From Trichuris trichiura (taxonomy: Eukaryota > Nematoda > Enoplea > Trichinellida > Trichuridae), in assembly GCA_037903355.1 (NCBI GenBank), contig JBAJFE010000017.1, forward strand, positions 186,001-250,000: DNA of 64,000 nt, in the 5' to 3' direction. The position numbers and the translations under genes were made by a program. The notes below the pieces were generated by a model. It did no database searches, was not told the origin of the DNA, and saw only the letters and a list, made by a program, of their open reading frames with translations. The first letter of the stretch is position 1; every line of letters starts with the position of its first letter. Shown here piece by piece: positions 26,801-38,979 of the stretch.

Positions 26801-29800
26801 CACGCCTCACGCCAACCTCGTAAGTTCGCGGCTTTGTCGAAGCGCGTGAGTGCGCAAGCTGCGAAGACAGCAGAAAAGACGACGCTGTCGCTTCAAGCTA
26901 ACAAGCTTTATTTTATCAGCTATTTACAAAACGTTGTCGCCGGAAAGGAGGCATCTAACGAACATGTTAAAATGTTGTTCGTCGCTTCGCGCCTACATTT
27001 TTCTTAAAGAAAAAACTTCGAATACGTTGAAACTTAGTTCCCTTAGGGAACCTTTTGGCGCTAAAAGGTACACGGCGACTTTCGCAACGCGAAACACACT
27101 TGCAACGACGCTAACAGTGAATATGCAAATTTTTTTTTAAAAATAAACAAGTTGAAACGACAATGAGTGACTGCAAGTTGCTCGCTGCTCGACCGTCTGA
27201 GTAGCAAAACGGAAATTTACATACCACTGCGAATACACAACCAGAGGAGGCGCCTAATTTGCATGCAACACCCAACATCGCCCATTTGAAGATTTGAAAA
27301 AAGACCGCAAATGCCCTTAGGCGCCGCTTTGTATAGGAAATTCAAGAATTCATCTACAGCTACAAGCTGACAAATATGCAAATATTTTCGTTGGCTTTGA
27401 AGGACGAAATTCTTGGCACTCGCGGCTGCCGCTGCGAGTGGAAAAATTGAACAAGGCAAAAAGTTGCCACACGGAAGTGACAAAGTCAAACAAAATTAAA
27501 AAAAAAAAAGAAAAAGCGAAGACAACTTTTCAAAACAACGTCGTCAAACCGGAGAGACGGGCAGCAGCACTTTTGAGAGCACCGTTTTTCCCCGATCGAC
27601 GCTAAATTTAAAAATCGACCAAAGTTGACAAGAAAATTTTATTCGCGTCGACTTTGGCCTCGTTCAATTTTCAATGAAGTGTCGCTTTTATTAAGCGCGG
27701 GAAAAAAACCCGTTGCAAACGCGCTTGGAATGAGATAAAATAAATTTTATTGTTCAGCCGAGCTCGCGCGCGCAAAACGCCTTATGGCCAAACCGTGGAC
27801 AGCGACTAAATGCAAATACAACGCAAGAAAAGAGTAAACACTGCCGTCTGCTTCGGTTTCGCGCGAAGCAACAGCAGCGCTTCTGCAATTAAAAGCAAAT
27901 GTTCGTTGGCAATAAGAAAGAGACAAAGTTTGCTCAGATCATTTCCAGTATTGACAGCTACAACCGGCTTCAACACATACGGCTGAAACGGGATTAGCTC
28001 AATGCTTACACGTTTTGAACTTATCCAAAAAAAGAATCAACGATTCGATTTGCATATTCAAATATGTTCGCCAAGTTTGAACTGTTTTGTTATCGGGAAA
28101 AAGAACTCGACGCGCTTATCTCGTCCTCAGCGTCTTATCTGCGCGTCCCGAGAAATTCAAATTTCTTCGCCGCAACAGAACGGTCAAACGTAAGCAACGT
28201 GTTTGAATTTGTAAAGTTGGACGCTCGAAAAGAATTACTCTGTGTTTCTACGCTTCAGTGGGATAACCTATTATTTTGAAATCGGCTACGCTCAATGAAG
28301 ACATAAGGCGTCAACTGCGCAACTGTACGCTCGATAAGATAAGCCGCCCGTTCGGGCTATTCAAGCCGCCCTCATCTTATAATTCAAATGAAAATATGAA
28401 CGAATTTATGCTAGCCTATCTTGCTACATTTCCATTCAACCATTTGCAAGAATAGAAAAACTATAAAAAAAGGGGAGCAGTCGATAGGTGACCAAAGAAG
28501 AAAGCTGAAAGAGAGCGCATTTCCTCCCGGCATTAGCGGAGGAATTGTAAAATGTGGAAAAACTTGCGAAAACGTCCCCAACTTCAGCGCATTTTTGCCG
28601 CTCTTTTTCGGACGCGCAAAATTTTTCGCCCCGTCGAATTGCGTCGCCGAGCCGGTTTGCCAAATTTTGAATGCCAAACAACGACTGCCGAAAATTAGCA
28701 TAGCGAGCAAAAAGCGAAGTCCCGCGGCCAACTTGACTTGAAGAGTAAATTTTAAAAATACCACCCCGCAACAAGTTGTTGCAAACAAGTCTTGGCGTCT
28801 TTTGACGCGCCAACTTGCTCCTACGCTTACGCGCGGACGGCAACAACGTGAAACTTAAGTGGGAAAAAAGAGTTGTAGCTGCAAAAGCGGTCCACTTTCG
28901 CGGAAGAGTGGCGGGAAAAAAAAAGTCTCAAAAATCCCCTCCGGCAAACGGAAGTACAAATGACAAATAAGAATGTTGTAGGAGGACGCGTTGAAAAACG
29001 ACCGAGCGCAAATATTGCAAAGACAACATGAAGTCGTACTGCGCAAAAAAAGTTTACGCAAACGCTGACTTATGCAAATTTATAACTTCTCTGAGCTTCG
29101 ACATTGGAAAGATTGCGACGACTTCTTGTCGCTTGGAAAGTCGTCACTCGGAGGGAAGAAAGAGCCGTCTCACCTTTCTGTAGCCATCAAAATGGCATAC
29201 GATAAGTTCTGTAGTCGATGAGTCTTTCATAAAAGCTGAACGTCGCCAATTTTTGAAGAAATTATCTACTGGCAATTTGCCGCATAGAGTCGAACGAAAT
29301 AAGTAGTCGCATTTGAAAGCTGATGTTTGCATACGAGGCAGATGGAGCGCCCGCAACACCCACACCGCCGTAAGGACGAAAGCTACGGCGACCAACAGGG
29401 CAACAACGGTCACTTCTTCTTGCATGGACAAAGGCGGCGAAGGCGACAAAGGAGAGTTCATGGCCGACAACAATCGCTTACGCGAAAGGGACAAAGAAAA
29501 AAGGCAAAAAACCATATAAAGATATCTACGGACGTTTGTTTTGGTGTTCAGGGACGCTATTACGTAGTCATTGCGATGAAACGTAACAGCTGACGTAACA
29601 GCTGCTGGTAATCGTCACAATTCTGCTGACTGCAAACAAAACTTTCGTGCGTCATTTTTTCCCGAATGTCAACGCAAGGTCATTGAGGCGTTGACTTGAA
29701 TGGCCAATACCAGAAAAGTGAATCAAACCATTACAGCCGCCTACCCTCAGTTCATTCACTCTTGCGTTCGCTTACTGAACGCGTCTACGTCCGAAGCTTC

Positions 29801-31081
29801 AACTGCTACGCAATGTTAAATCATGAATGGGCCATTCGTAGGTGAACTTGAATTAATAAAACGCCGCGTAACAGCAATAGCAAAAGCGTTAAGTCAGTGA
29901 TAAGCGCTACTGTGTTGATCGTTGACACAATTTTATGGTTAGTAAAAATCGTGCCGCGCATACACGCCGACGATCATAGAGCACACAGGATACATTGCGC
30001 TGTTCAAATCGCGCAGCTAACAATGTACCGCAGTTTGCGCGGTCATTAACTCTTACGTTGAGGCTATGCCATGAATTAAAGCTAACTCATTAACAAAAAA
30101 AGAAAGCTATTCAATTAAACGCTGGTCAACGGAGAGCCTTCCAGCCGACGAAGATAGTAAATTTGAAAACTCATAAAGACAAGCAATTTTTCGCCCCACC
30201 GATAGCTACGATAACGCAGCGAATCGATCTACAGTTTCTTCGTTAGATTTTTGAGAAAAAAAACAACGGAAAGCATCTCTACAACCGCGTTTTGCAATTT
30301 CGAAGATTTACTTCTCTACTGGGAGGAGTCTTAGCGCTGCGAGCGTTAATGGCGGCGTCACGCTATGGCAGTTTCAACTGGAAAGGAGATACGGATGATA
30401 ACACCGTCGAGCTATCAAAAAGTTGGCGCGCGTGCGCGCGCGTTGCAAGCGGCGTGTTTTTCTTAAGAAATTTGCATGGCTTGAGGACAACAACCAATCA
30501 ACTAACTGCGCGCGGGTGCCGCCGCAAAGGTGGCCAAAAGTTTTTCAATACCGACAGACGACGCTCCGGAGCGAAGGCCTTCATCGTCTTCAACGGGTCG
30601 ACAGTGTTCACTCTCTTCATTTTGCCAGCCGAAGAGTCGCAGCGCAAGTTTGTACACCACCTTTTTTCGGGCGAAGGATCGGACAACGAAGCGACGCTGT
30701 ACTGCGCTTTTACTATATATCCGTGTCAATCGATTGGCTCGTTTTGAATTTCAAATTTTGACACGCCGCGAAAGACGACCAAAGTTGGATTGTGCCAAAG
30801 AGAGAGAGCATCTTGCAAACTGTGCTAACTGAGCCAATGGGAAGTAGACAAGACAGCTCTTACAACGGCATAACGAATGACTGGCAAGAAAACAACTTTC
30901 GTTACGCCCTTTTTGGGGAATATAACGCAAGCGGCGTATAGGGGCGCTGCGCTGGCTGCCGACGATGGGAAGCTAAGAGAAAGGCGCTTACCTCCAACTT
31001 TTTCATGTCGACACGCTTTGGCTCGCCGTCGGCGTTCGGAGAGGTCAGCTGGATAGCTTCGGCAGTCTTCATGCTAGACAT
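23858..31081 (-). CDS. SLC2A: Class I facilitative glucose transporter (GLUT/SLC2A), complete, 12 exons
   Basis: Exons on the minus strand: 31081-30992, 26171-26070, 25850-25696, 25627-25503, 25445-25275, 25214-25107, 25051-24963, 24900-24802, 24591-24376, 24317-24242, 24182-24055 and 24004-23858. All phases agree and give 501 residues, the usual GLUT length. The family is a 12-helix plasma-membrane uniporter that carries hexose down its gradient. Visible hallmarks: an N-glycosylation site NST at 71-73 in the first outside loop, RFGRRNG after helix 2, [19 protein letters not shown] at 232-238, QQLSGIN in helix 7 (QLS at 307-309, typical of glucose-selective class I members), [21 protein letters not shown] near 409-416 and the C-terminal PETKN (usually PETKG). 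Intron 1 is 4.8 kb; the rest are short. An acceptor, CTTTGCAG, ends 33 nt before the ATG. Family assignment is firm; the distant exon 1 is the least certain piece. Confidence 0.93.
26172..30991 (-). other. First intron of the glucose transporter gene
   Basis: 4.8 kb between exon 1 and exon 2. It contains no gene I can support on either strand, although many open frames of 60-150 codons occur by chance in its G+C-richer parts. It carries eight copies of the octamer ATTTGCAT/ATGCAAAT between 26790 and 30480, the densest cluster in the window, which would suit an intronic enhancer. On the plus strand it is rich in A over T. Confidence 0.55.
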
Positions 31082-34000
31082 GGTTTTTCACGAAATGAAC
31101 GTCACACAATCTGCAAAGAGAAAACTTTCATGTACGCAGCTAAGCGATAACATACAAACGCGGAACTACGCGAGCGCCCGCGCGAGGGCGTTCAGCGTTA
31201 ATGTCACCCTGAACACGAACCACACCAGCGGCGGCGACGGCGCGGTTCGCCACGTTAAGCATGACGAAGCTAAAGGCAGCTGTCCCACCGCGTCAGCAGC
31301 CAACAGATGCTACGCTGTCCTTGGATTAGGGTTTCATACGGCAAACATAGATACGAGCGCTCTGACAACGCGCCGGCTTCAGCGAAAGGTTAACTTCCTG
31401 TTTTCCCATAAAACAATGCGCCTTGTAGGCAATGATGCGCAGGCACCTTTCAAACATCACAGCGATTTTGAAGCAGACGAGATAAGGGACACCGCTCATC
31501 CTTGTCGCCTCTTGCAATGCGATCATCTTCGCAGCGAACATTGATAACTGCCATGTTGAACAGGGCAAGCGCGTGGTTGCTTCAGTCACCATGGACACTG
31601 ACACAAATGGAATACAAAAACAACAGAGCAGATTTGTAAAAGACGCTTCCAGCGGATGTCAGCTGACCAAAGGCACTTCATATGCAACGAGGCTATCTGC
31701 ATAACAAAACGTGGCGCAAACAGAACAGCGCACCCTCTGAAAATTGTCAAGTCGACGAGGCGGGAAAGAAGGAAAACCATGCCGGAGGGGTGGGCGATGC
31801 CGCAAAAGGATGAGACAACGGTTTTCTCAAGGCGTTGCGTCCAATCGATCGACCAGCCGGCACTAACGACAAAGTGTTCAGGTGTAACCGCAGCGAATAA
31901 TGACGCAATGAAATTTCAAACCTTAAAGCGACGCCATCAAGGCGAGCAGTCAGTCACTCGCGCTTTAAAAAGAGGCTTCGCGTCAAAGGCTAACCTTAGC
32001 CGAGCATCATCATCAAGCAAGAGGGCAGCACATTCGCGGCTAAACGATCGGCCACGCGCTAAGCTGATCGACCAATGAGAAGGCGGGTTGACCGGCAAAG
32101 GAGCAATTCAAAAATTCAAACGGCGCGTCGCTTGGCAAAATGCCAAGCCAAGCTGTCGCGCAGGTCAAACAAGCAAATAAGGATATGAACGCTGCCCATG
32201 CGCGCCGAACGAGCCAAGTTGGATCTTATAAGACAGAACAGCGCGGAAGAGTGATGTCTCGAGCGCTTGATAGATCGCTTTAAACGGACAGGTCATTAGA
32301 AACAGAATGTCGAGCACACATGACCGGACGCGGCCCATCGCGATAATGGACCGGTGTGGTTCACGTAACGCCGAGGTCTGATGGCATGACTGATGTTGGG
32401 CAACTGGCCAAGAAAAAGTGCGCTCGCCTAAATGGGTCGGCAACGATTACCCGAGGCGCTACCTCGCCGTTCACGCAATTTACTAATGGCGAAGCTCTAA
32501 CGGCTGAACCGATACCGAGATCGATGGTCATACTTTCCTACGACTTCCGCTTGCGACATACGAGCAAACCAAACCAAGCAACCTTGCGCGGTCGTCGCCA
32601 AAACGCGGGTACTTCTGTAGGCCGATGCCTTTTAGGGGAGGACAATGCATGAAAAAAGAAAGTGAAACCTTGAAACAACAAAACAGAAAAATTGCCGACC
32701 ATTCGCGAGATGACAGCGTAAAAAATATAAAGGAAGAGTCTACTGGGGAACGTGGGAGTCGCAACTTTGTCAAAACCCTCAACGGCTGACGGAAGCAGTA
32801 AGAAACTCGATTTTTTGAATTCTTCTGTCAGAACAATTACGAGCGCTCATTGCCTAAAGTAGAACTTTGGCAACACTGTGACCCGAGAGCTAACGGCGCG
32901 CAAGTGGAAAGATGAACTTGCGCACCGTCGGGAAAACTTCGCGATGGTCGCCGACTCCTCGGAGATACGAAGGCGGAGGCGGAAAGAGGAAGCTAAGAGA
33001 GAACAAATATTATAACAAGCATGATCAATGACCAACTGACTTTGGCAGTCAAGAAGTTTAGAGCGAGTATGGGCATTCCGCCAAGCTTGAGCGCTTAAGC
33101 TAACTACACAATATGACATTTCAACTCAATTCGACTAACTGCAAAGCTCGGAGTTGGACATGACTAGTGTCACGCAAGCTGTGCGCTAGGAGAGCGGCAG
33201 CTAAACTTATTACAAGTCAAAAAGCAGCTACAACTTACCTAGACGAGCTACACCCGCGGGCAGCGTAGTCTGCCGATCATACGGTAGATGTCCATCGGGA
33301 TTATCAGGTCAAGATATCTACATACGTTCGTGAAACAACGACAGATTTGCAAGTTGCAATTTCAAGCGTTTTTGCAACAAGCCCTCCGGACATATTTTCG
33401 AGCGAACACTTTTTAACTACCTTGCGACAACGGCATCGACTGGAAAGCTTACTTTGGAATCCAAATGCGATCAACTTTCACCGCGTCTAACACACGGAAA
33501 GTCGAGAGCGGCTACGAGCACCCAGTCTAAAACTGCGTACTTCGAAAGGTACTTGACAAAATACGTGCTCTTTGTAAGTTGTACATTAAAGCTGGTCAGT
33601 CAATCGGAATTCTTTCTCCAAAGAGCATTTTAATTGGCGCCACAACTGCTCTTTTGAGCGAAGGAAAGTGGGGGCCTCTTGGATCGGCAGATTATTTGAC
33701 GGAAAATTTCGATGGAACTTGGACATTAAAAAAACCGGTTTCGTACGGACCCATAAACCACAATAGCCACTTTGCGACCTTGAAAATAGGCGACAAGAGC
33801 GTCACGTCGTTGGGACCCAATGCAAGGTCGGCGGCTTAGCGATAAGATAAGCGGCCAACTATCGTTGCCAATTAAGGCAGCGGGCGAATAATCACTTTGA
33901 AAAGGCAAATATGGCGGCAGTTTTGAAATTTCGAACCGGCGACCAGTCGGAAAAGCGCAACATACCGTAATGACAATGGAAAGGCGGGCAAGCAGAACTG

Positions 34001-35514
34001 AGCAAACCAGTTTTCGTTGGCGCAAAAACCGTCAAGTCGTAAACGCTGGAAACAGCTCGCACAAGGAGGTAGCAACGGTTATGCGCACTGTGGTCGAACG
34101 CAAAACCAACCTGAATTACTTTCCTCAAAATTCAAACGTACAGCGGGCGCTACGTACGGTCGACCTGCGCGCGAAAGTCCAGCGCCCTTGTTCGATGCTT
34201 TAAAGACCAATTTGACAATTCGAAGAAAGCACGGAGTTCGCAAAGTGCAGGTTCGATCGGAATGTACAGCAGAGGTTGAATACAATGCGATTCGTCCAAA
34301 TTAAATTCGACCGATAGCTCAGGGTTCATAGCCTAAGGTCAGACGTGAATTAAGGAGGTGCGTTTCATGGAATGGACCATCTCGACAGGTTGGGCACCCC
34401 TTAAGCCTAAGCCAAACTAGGTCGGCGGGTAACAAAATGGCCAGTGACGCCAGTGGTTTACGGGAGCCTTTGGAGGGTGCGCTTGTGGGCGGACAAGTAA
34501 AAACAGCCGTGACTAAGCTTTATTACCATTCCGGCAGTTGTTTTCTACGATGTTTTGAATTACTTACTGACAAAATGCCAAATTTGCATAAATGATTTGA
34601 TCTTCTTGCAAGAATTTATAAATACGTAATTTTGTGCCGTAACGCCGTGAAATTGCTTACATAGCTCGTCAATAATTCTCATCGCTTTTCTAATTTCGCG
34701 GAAAAGTAATTCCCGGCGTTTTGAAGCTGTATTATGGCTTTTTTCATTGTCTGAAAAAAGCGATAAGCACAAAGACGGTTTCTTCCCGGTAAGCTAAATT
34801 TAGGCAACATATTAAAATAATAAACGCAGTAATAAATGCAGCGCTATGCGACGGATTCGTAACTTTCTGTGCTAGCGCCCTATGACGTAACGAAGCAGCA
34901 GAAGAGAGCCCCGATAAATAGATGGTAAGAAAATAAATTTTGTTGAATAAACAAATTCAAATTTTGCCGCGCGCTGAAGCGGGAACTATAAATAATCAGG
35001 TTGACTTATTTACTTAACCACAAGCTTTCATTAAGCAGAACTGTTTCAGCGAAAAAATAGTACTATTCTGTATTGCGCCGCAGCTTGTCTCGACTGTTTG
35101 CATTTTCGACAGTACGCTCAACAACTTCTCTTTTAAAAATTGCGCATTGTTTTAAGGATGAAATCCTAACCGAATTTTACGTGCATTTCATATACGGCAT
35201 ACTGTAACCGCCTGACGCTGAAGAGAGCTTATATTTTGGTCGCAGCTTCTTTGAGAGTGTGGGCTTGATAAGGTAGCACTAAACCATGAATACAATATTT
35301 GCATATCCGCGGTTAGCTAATATTAATAAATAAGGCAAAATATACATGTTTTTGTCTTGAAATATTCACTTTAGGCGGTAGCCGGTTTTGTTTTGATAAA
35401 AAAAACATAAAAAGACGTCGTTTATAAGAATTTCAAGATTTTCCCAAAAGCAGTGAGAAGGAGAGTCTCTAACCTAAGCAATTATTTCAAAAAGTATACT
35501 GTAAATTTAAAGAT
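31082..35514. other. Upstream region of the GLUT gene, no supported gene
   Basis: No recognisable gene. The plus strand is A- and G-rich up to about 34.5 kb, as in the GLUT intron, and then turns AT-rich and balanced. This may mean that the GLUT transcript or its 5' region extends upstream. An 86-codon open frame at 33579-33839 reads like protein in places, but I recognise no family. Confidence 0.4.
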
Positions 35515-35528
35515 ATTAAGGATAGGTT
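35515..35528 (+). repeat. Target-site duplication, left copy
   Basis: ATTAAGGATAGGTT occurs here and again, identical, at 38491-38504, flanking the retroelement. Fourteen identical bases in exactly flanking positions are best explained as the duplication made on insertion. Confidence 0.8.
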
Positions 35529-35563
35529 TGAAGATATAGTGTCTTCGTACGGGACCGTATAAT

Positions 35564-35616
35564 TTCATTTTGGTTGCTTCTTTTTGTATTGATTTTTATG
35601 TCCCGTTGAAAAAACT
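35564..35616 (+). repeat. Left terminal inverted repeat of the Penelope-like element
   Basis: Matches the reverse complement of 38439-38490 over about 52 bases with a few differences (one extra T near the outer end, and a changed patch in the middle). The N-terminal coding frame of the element begins inside it. Confidence 0.9.
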
Positions 35617-38036
35617 AACTTTCCTGCTGAAATGTAGAGATCATGGAACTCTACCCAAGTGCTTTCGACTAAAATGGGGTCAGAACCTGGACGAGCACTC
35701 CAAAAGAATCTTGTTTTCAAGTGGAATGTCGCTATTAAGAAATGTCATAAGAAAACACAGATACACATTAGCGAATCTCCGAGCAGACTATAATAGCAAG
35801 TTGGATTTCCTCAGAAGCCGGCTACATTATACAATTTACGAAGCCTTAATCAGGCATGTGGACTTCGCCAAAAAAACAGTTTGCATATCGCAGAAACAAG
35901 TGCTAAAAAGAAAATTTGAAAGCCTTCAGGTCAGATTCTCGACGACTACTCGAAACTCCTACAGAAATCCTCCGCAAGAACCAGTGGTTCAGACCTAAAC
36001 ACAAAGGTAATAAATCTCAGCTCCTTACCTCTAAACGAAAGTGAAAAAACTATCCTGAGAAAAGGACTGAACTTTGTACCAACTCCTAAACAGCCACCCT
36101 TTCTTGACATCATTGCCTCAGTTGAAGATAGCCTATCTTCAGTTGATCCACAGAAAGCCACGCAGATCAAGCGGGATTTATCTACGTTAATCCTAGATCA
36201 TCCGCTTCAACACCACCCCAAACTTAAGCCGATATGAGGTCAACTGCTTAAATCGACTTAAAAGGCAGCCTGATAGAATTATAACTAAAGCAGATAAAGG
36301 CAATAGAATTGTCCTACTCGACAGAACCACCTACAACGAAAAAATGATAACTATCTTGAACACCGACAGTTATACACCTTTGCCCAATGACCCTACAGAA
36401 TTGTCACGGAAGAATCTTCGTTCCCTTCTCATCACATACGGCACAGAAACCAAGGAACCAGAAATCATCAAGATAGCGAAGCATCTTAGGTTCACATCAA
36501 ATTACAGACCCCCTCAGCTCTACGGCCTGCCTAAAGTGCACAAACCGGAGGTCCCACTAAGACCAATAGTTTCCACAATTAACAGCACCACAAGTGAGCT
36601 CAGCCGATATTTGAAAAAGGTGATCAAACCACTAACTGGCAAAGAACCGTCCTTCGTCAAAAATAGTAACACCTTCGTCAACGAAATACGAGAATACCAT
36701 CTAGAACCGGACGAAATCTTAGTTAGCTACGATGTAAAAGATTTATTCCCTAGCATTCCGATTTCGAAAACTCTCGATACACTATACAATCTCCTCAATA
36801 CAGACACAAATTTGTTCACCAGAACCAAGTTAAATCCTTTCCACATTGTCAAGTTGGTATCATTCTGTATGCAAGAAAGCAATTACTTCATGTTTGATAA
36901 TAAGTTCTACAAACAATCTAACGGTGTCCCTATGGGCAACCCACTATCTCCTATCCTGGCCGAAATATTCATGGAGAGTTTTGAAAGGCAAATGTTGAAA
37001 ACGGTAGATAGGCAAATAGCCCCACGACTATTCAAAAGATACGTAGATGACATCTTCGTAATTATCAAAAATGGAAAGGAAGAACAGTTTCTAGAATTTC
37101 TTAACAGCGTATGCCCCAATCAAATCGTTTTTACAATGGAGAAAGAATCAAACCGAACCCTCCCCTTCCTTGACACACTGATTATTCGCACTAATCAAGG
37201 ACTAAAAACCAGAGTTTACAGAAAACCCACGAACACAGATCAGTACCTCAATTTTTCATCACATCACCCACGATCAGTAATGCGTGGTATCCTCTCCGGA
37301 ATGATAAACAGAGCATTCAATTTATGCAGTCCCGAATATCTCCAGCCAGAAATTAACTACGTTAGAAAAATCTTCTACAAAAACGGTTATCCTAAATCCT
37401 TTATTAACCAAGTGTTCAACCACAAGCTTCGCATTGTGAGTCTCCAAAGCAAAACACTCCGCACACTTGTCTGGTTATTCCTTATGTGCCAGGTTTAGGC
37501 GAAAAGATTGTCCAATTAGGAAAAAGATTAGGCTTCAGAGTCTTTTCCAAAAGTTCGCCCAACCTCAGGGCAATTCTTCGCACAGACAAAACTAAAATCC
37601 CCGCAAACAAAAAGACAGGATTAATATACGCGGTTGAATGCTCTTGCTCAGAGATTTATATTCTGGATATTAGGGAAACAGCCTAGAGCATAGATTTAAC
37701 GAACACTCAAAAAAGCTCACAAGTTACAATAACGCGAAAGCCATACTCAACAATGGTACCAATCTAACCACACAGCGAGGCAGACCAATCGTGGACCCAA
37801 AAATTACAATGGAAAAAGCCAAACAAGCCTCTGCTGTAGTGGAACACGCGACGCAATGCACGCAACCACTCCACCCAAAAGTTTTATGTTACGAAAACAA
37901 TTTACAGTTAAGAAGAATTAAAGAAGCACTATATATTAGACATAATACGACTTACAACCGCGATCAAGGAGTGGACATAAGTGGGATTTGGACAAATACT
38001 GTGACGCGGTATAATTGTTGCTCACTCAACAGATGA
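35588..38036 (+). pseudogene. Penelope-like reverse transcriptase/GIY-YIG endonuclease, frameshifted
   Basis: The reading passes through at least five blocks: about 35588-35938, 35939-36234 (ending at a TGA), 36238-37470, 37470-37680 and 37682-38034. The N-terminal block has the LLKCRDHGTLP-type start of Penelope proteins. Block 3 holds KADKGNRIVLLD and reverse-transcriptase motifs that look intact: A (YDVKDLFPSI), B (NGVPMGNPLSPILAEI) and C (RYVDDIFVI, catalytic Asp pair). Block 4 carries PGLGEKI and the start of a GIY-YIG domain (GLIYAVECSCSEIYI); the expected YIGET core is replaced by YILDIRET, and a frameshift follows before SLEHRFNEHSKK. The shifts look like small indels, although spliced introns cannot be fully excluded. 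The polymerase core looks sound, while the endonuclease looks damaged. Confidence 0.88.
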
Positions 38037-38380
38037 AATACAAAACCCGGGAAAGAAGAAAAAACGAATAATTAGAACAAATAGAAATGGATAAGATTGC
38101 AATATATATGGAACAAAGAAAGAAAAAGAAAAAGGAAAAAGAAGAAAGAAAGAAAAAGAAAAAATGAATGCAATATGAAAAAACAGCGATTCAACAACAA
38201 AAAAGAATGCTCGAAACAACCAACGAAGACAAAATCTAGAAGCCATACGGAACAAGAAAAAGAATTGCGCTGACAGACTCAAATGCAAGAACCTACCAAC
38301 GGAAAACTTTAAAAATGCCCGCTTTAGAAACCTCGGAAACGATAGATGGCATTCGCTGCCAAAAATCATATTTACAACTT

Positions 38381-38425
38381 AAGACCGCTGATGACGGGTC
38401 TCGAATGACCCGAAAGCTCCGGACA
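38381..38425 (+). ncRNA. Hammerhead-like core motif near the 3' end of the retroelement
   Basis: CTGATGA (38388-38394) is followed by a short hairpin, GGGTC (38396-38400) with loop TCGAAT and GACCC (38407-38411), and then GAAA (38412-38415). CUGAUGA-stem II-GAAA is the catalytic core of hammerhead ribozymes, reported in the terminal repeats of Penelope-like elements. The stem is offset by one unpaired C. I could not assign stems I and III or the cleavage site with confidence. Confidence 0.45.
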
Positions 38426-38438
38426 TTTTAGTAATAAA

Positions 38439-38490
38439 AGTTTTTTCAACGGGACATAAAAGTCCGTACAAAAAGAAGCAACCAAATGAA
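38439..38490 (+). repeat. Right terminal inverted repeat of the Penelope-like element
   Basis: Reverse complement of the left repeat at 35564-35616; it ends directly at the right copy of the 14-bp duplication. Confidence 0.9.
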
Positions 38491-38504
38491 ATTAAGGATA
38501 GGTT
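38491..38504 (+). repeat. Target-site duplication, right copy
   Basis: ATTAAGGATAGGTT, identical to 35515-35528. Confidence 0.8.
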
Positions 38505-38786
38505 ACTAAACGCTGCAGCTAACGCGACTGCCCAGTTGGCTTGAGCCGCCAATCGCTAGCGAGAAGAGAATTCAAGCGGAAATTTTACTTTTATTTTGTT
38601 TTAGAATAAGATTTTTAGTTTCTTCATTTGCATCAGCAGTTTGCGTTGATACGGTATTGACAATACCTGAGCATCAAAGAGAAGTGGAACAGAAGCAGCA
38701 GTCTGTTTTTATTGTAACAATTTCAAATGAGACGCCACTTTGCTGTTACTGCGACGCGTACAATGGCTACACTTAAATACCAACAA

Positions 38787-38792
38787 TTTATT
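38787..38792 (-). terminator. Candidate polyadenylation signal for CK2-beta
   Basis: TTTATT on the plus strand reads AATAAA on the minus strand, 188 nt past the CK2-beta stop. Another AATAAA is at 38590-38595. Both lie between the gene and the retroelement. Confidence 0.4.
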
Positions 38793-38979
38793 ACATAACC
38801 ACAATTGTCAACTATTGGCTAGAAACGCTAACAACGCTTCAGCCAGACTGCCTTCATGTAAATTATTAAGCTAACCTGCTGTTTTTGTAAGCTAAGGAAA
38901 CTACTCAAATACAGATATTTAGATGCCACGGATAACTGACTGTATCTTCACGAATTCGACCTCGCCTTCGATAACTTCT

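Larger units (their letters stand above)
35529..38490 (+). mobile_element. Penelope-like retroelement, about 2.96 kb, terminal inverted repeats
   Basis: Bounded by a 14-bp direct repeat. Near each end lies an inverted repeat of about 52 bp (35564-35616 and 38439-38490) built on TGTCCCGTTGAAAAAACT, with the left copy preceded by 35 extra bases. Between them are a Penelope-type reverse transcriptase and a C-terminal GIY-YIG-like region, the domain order of this class. Penelope-like elements are known for terminal repeats in either orientation, an extra tail outside one repeat and hammerhead-type ribozyme motifs; this copy shows the first two and perhaps the third. The coding region is frameshifted, so this copy cannot make the full protein. 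The intact duplication and inverted repeats suggest a fairly recent insertion. It sits between the GLUT upstream region and the 3' side of the CK2-beta gene. Confidence 0.93.

Noticed and set aside
28411..28846. Overlapping 106-136 codon frames on both strands
   Set aside because: They lie in the GLUT first intron, overlap each other on opposite strands, have no splice structure and no family likeness.
31005..31544. 179-codon plus-strand open frame
   Set aside because: Its start is the antisense of GLUT exon 1 (30992-31081), and the rest has no recognisable domain; the region is G+C-richer, so long chance frames are expected.
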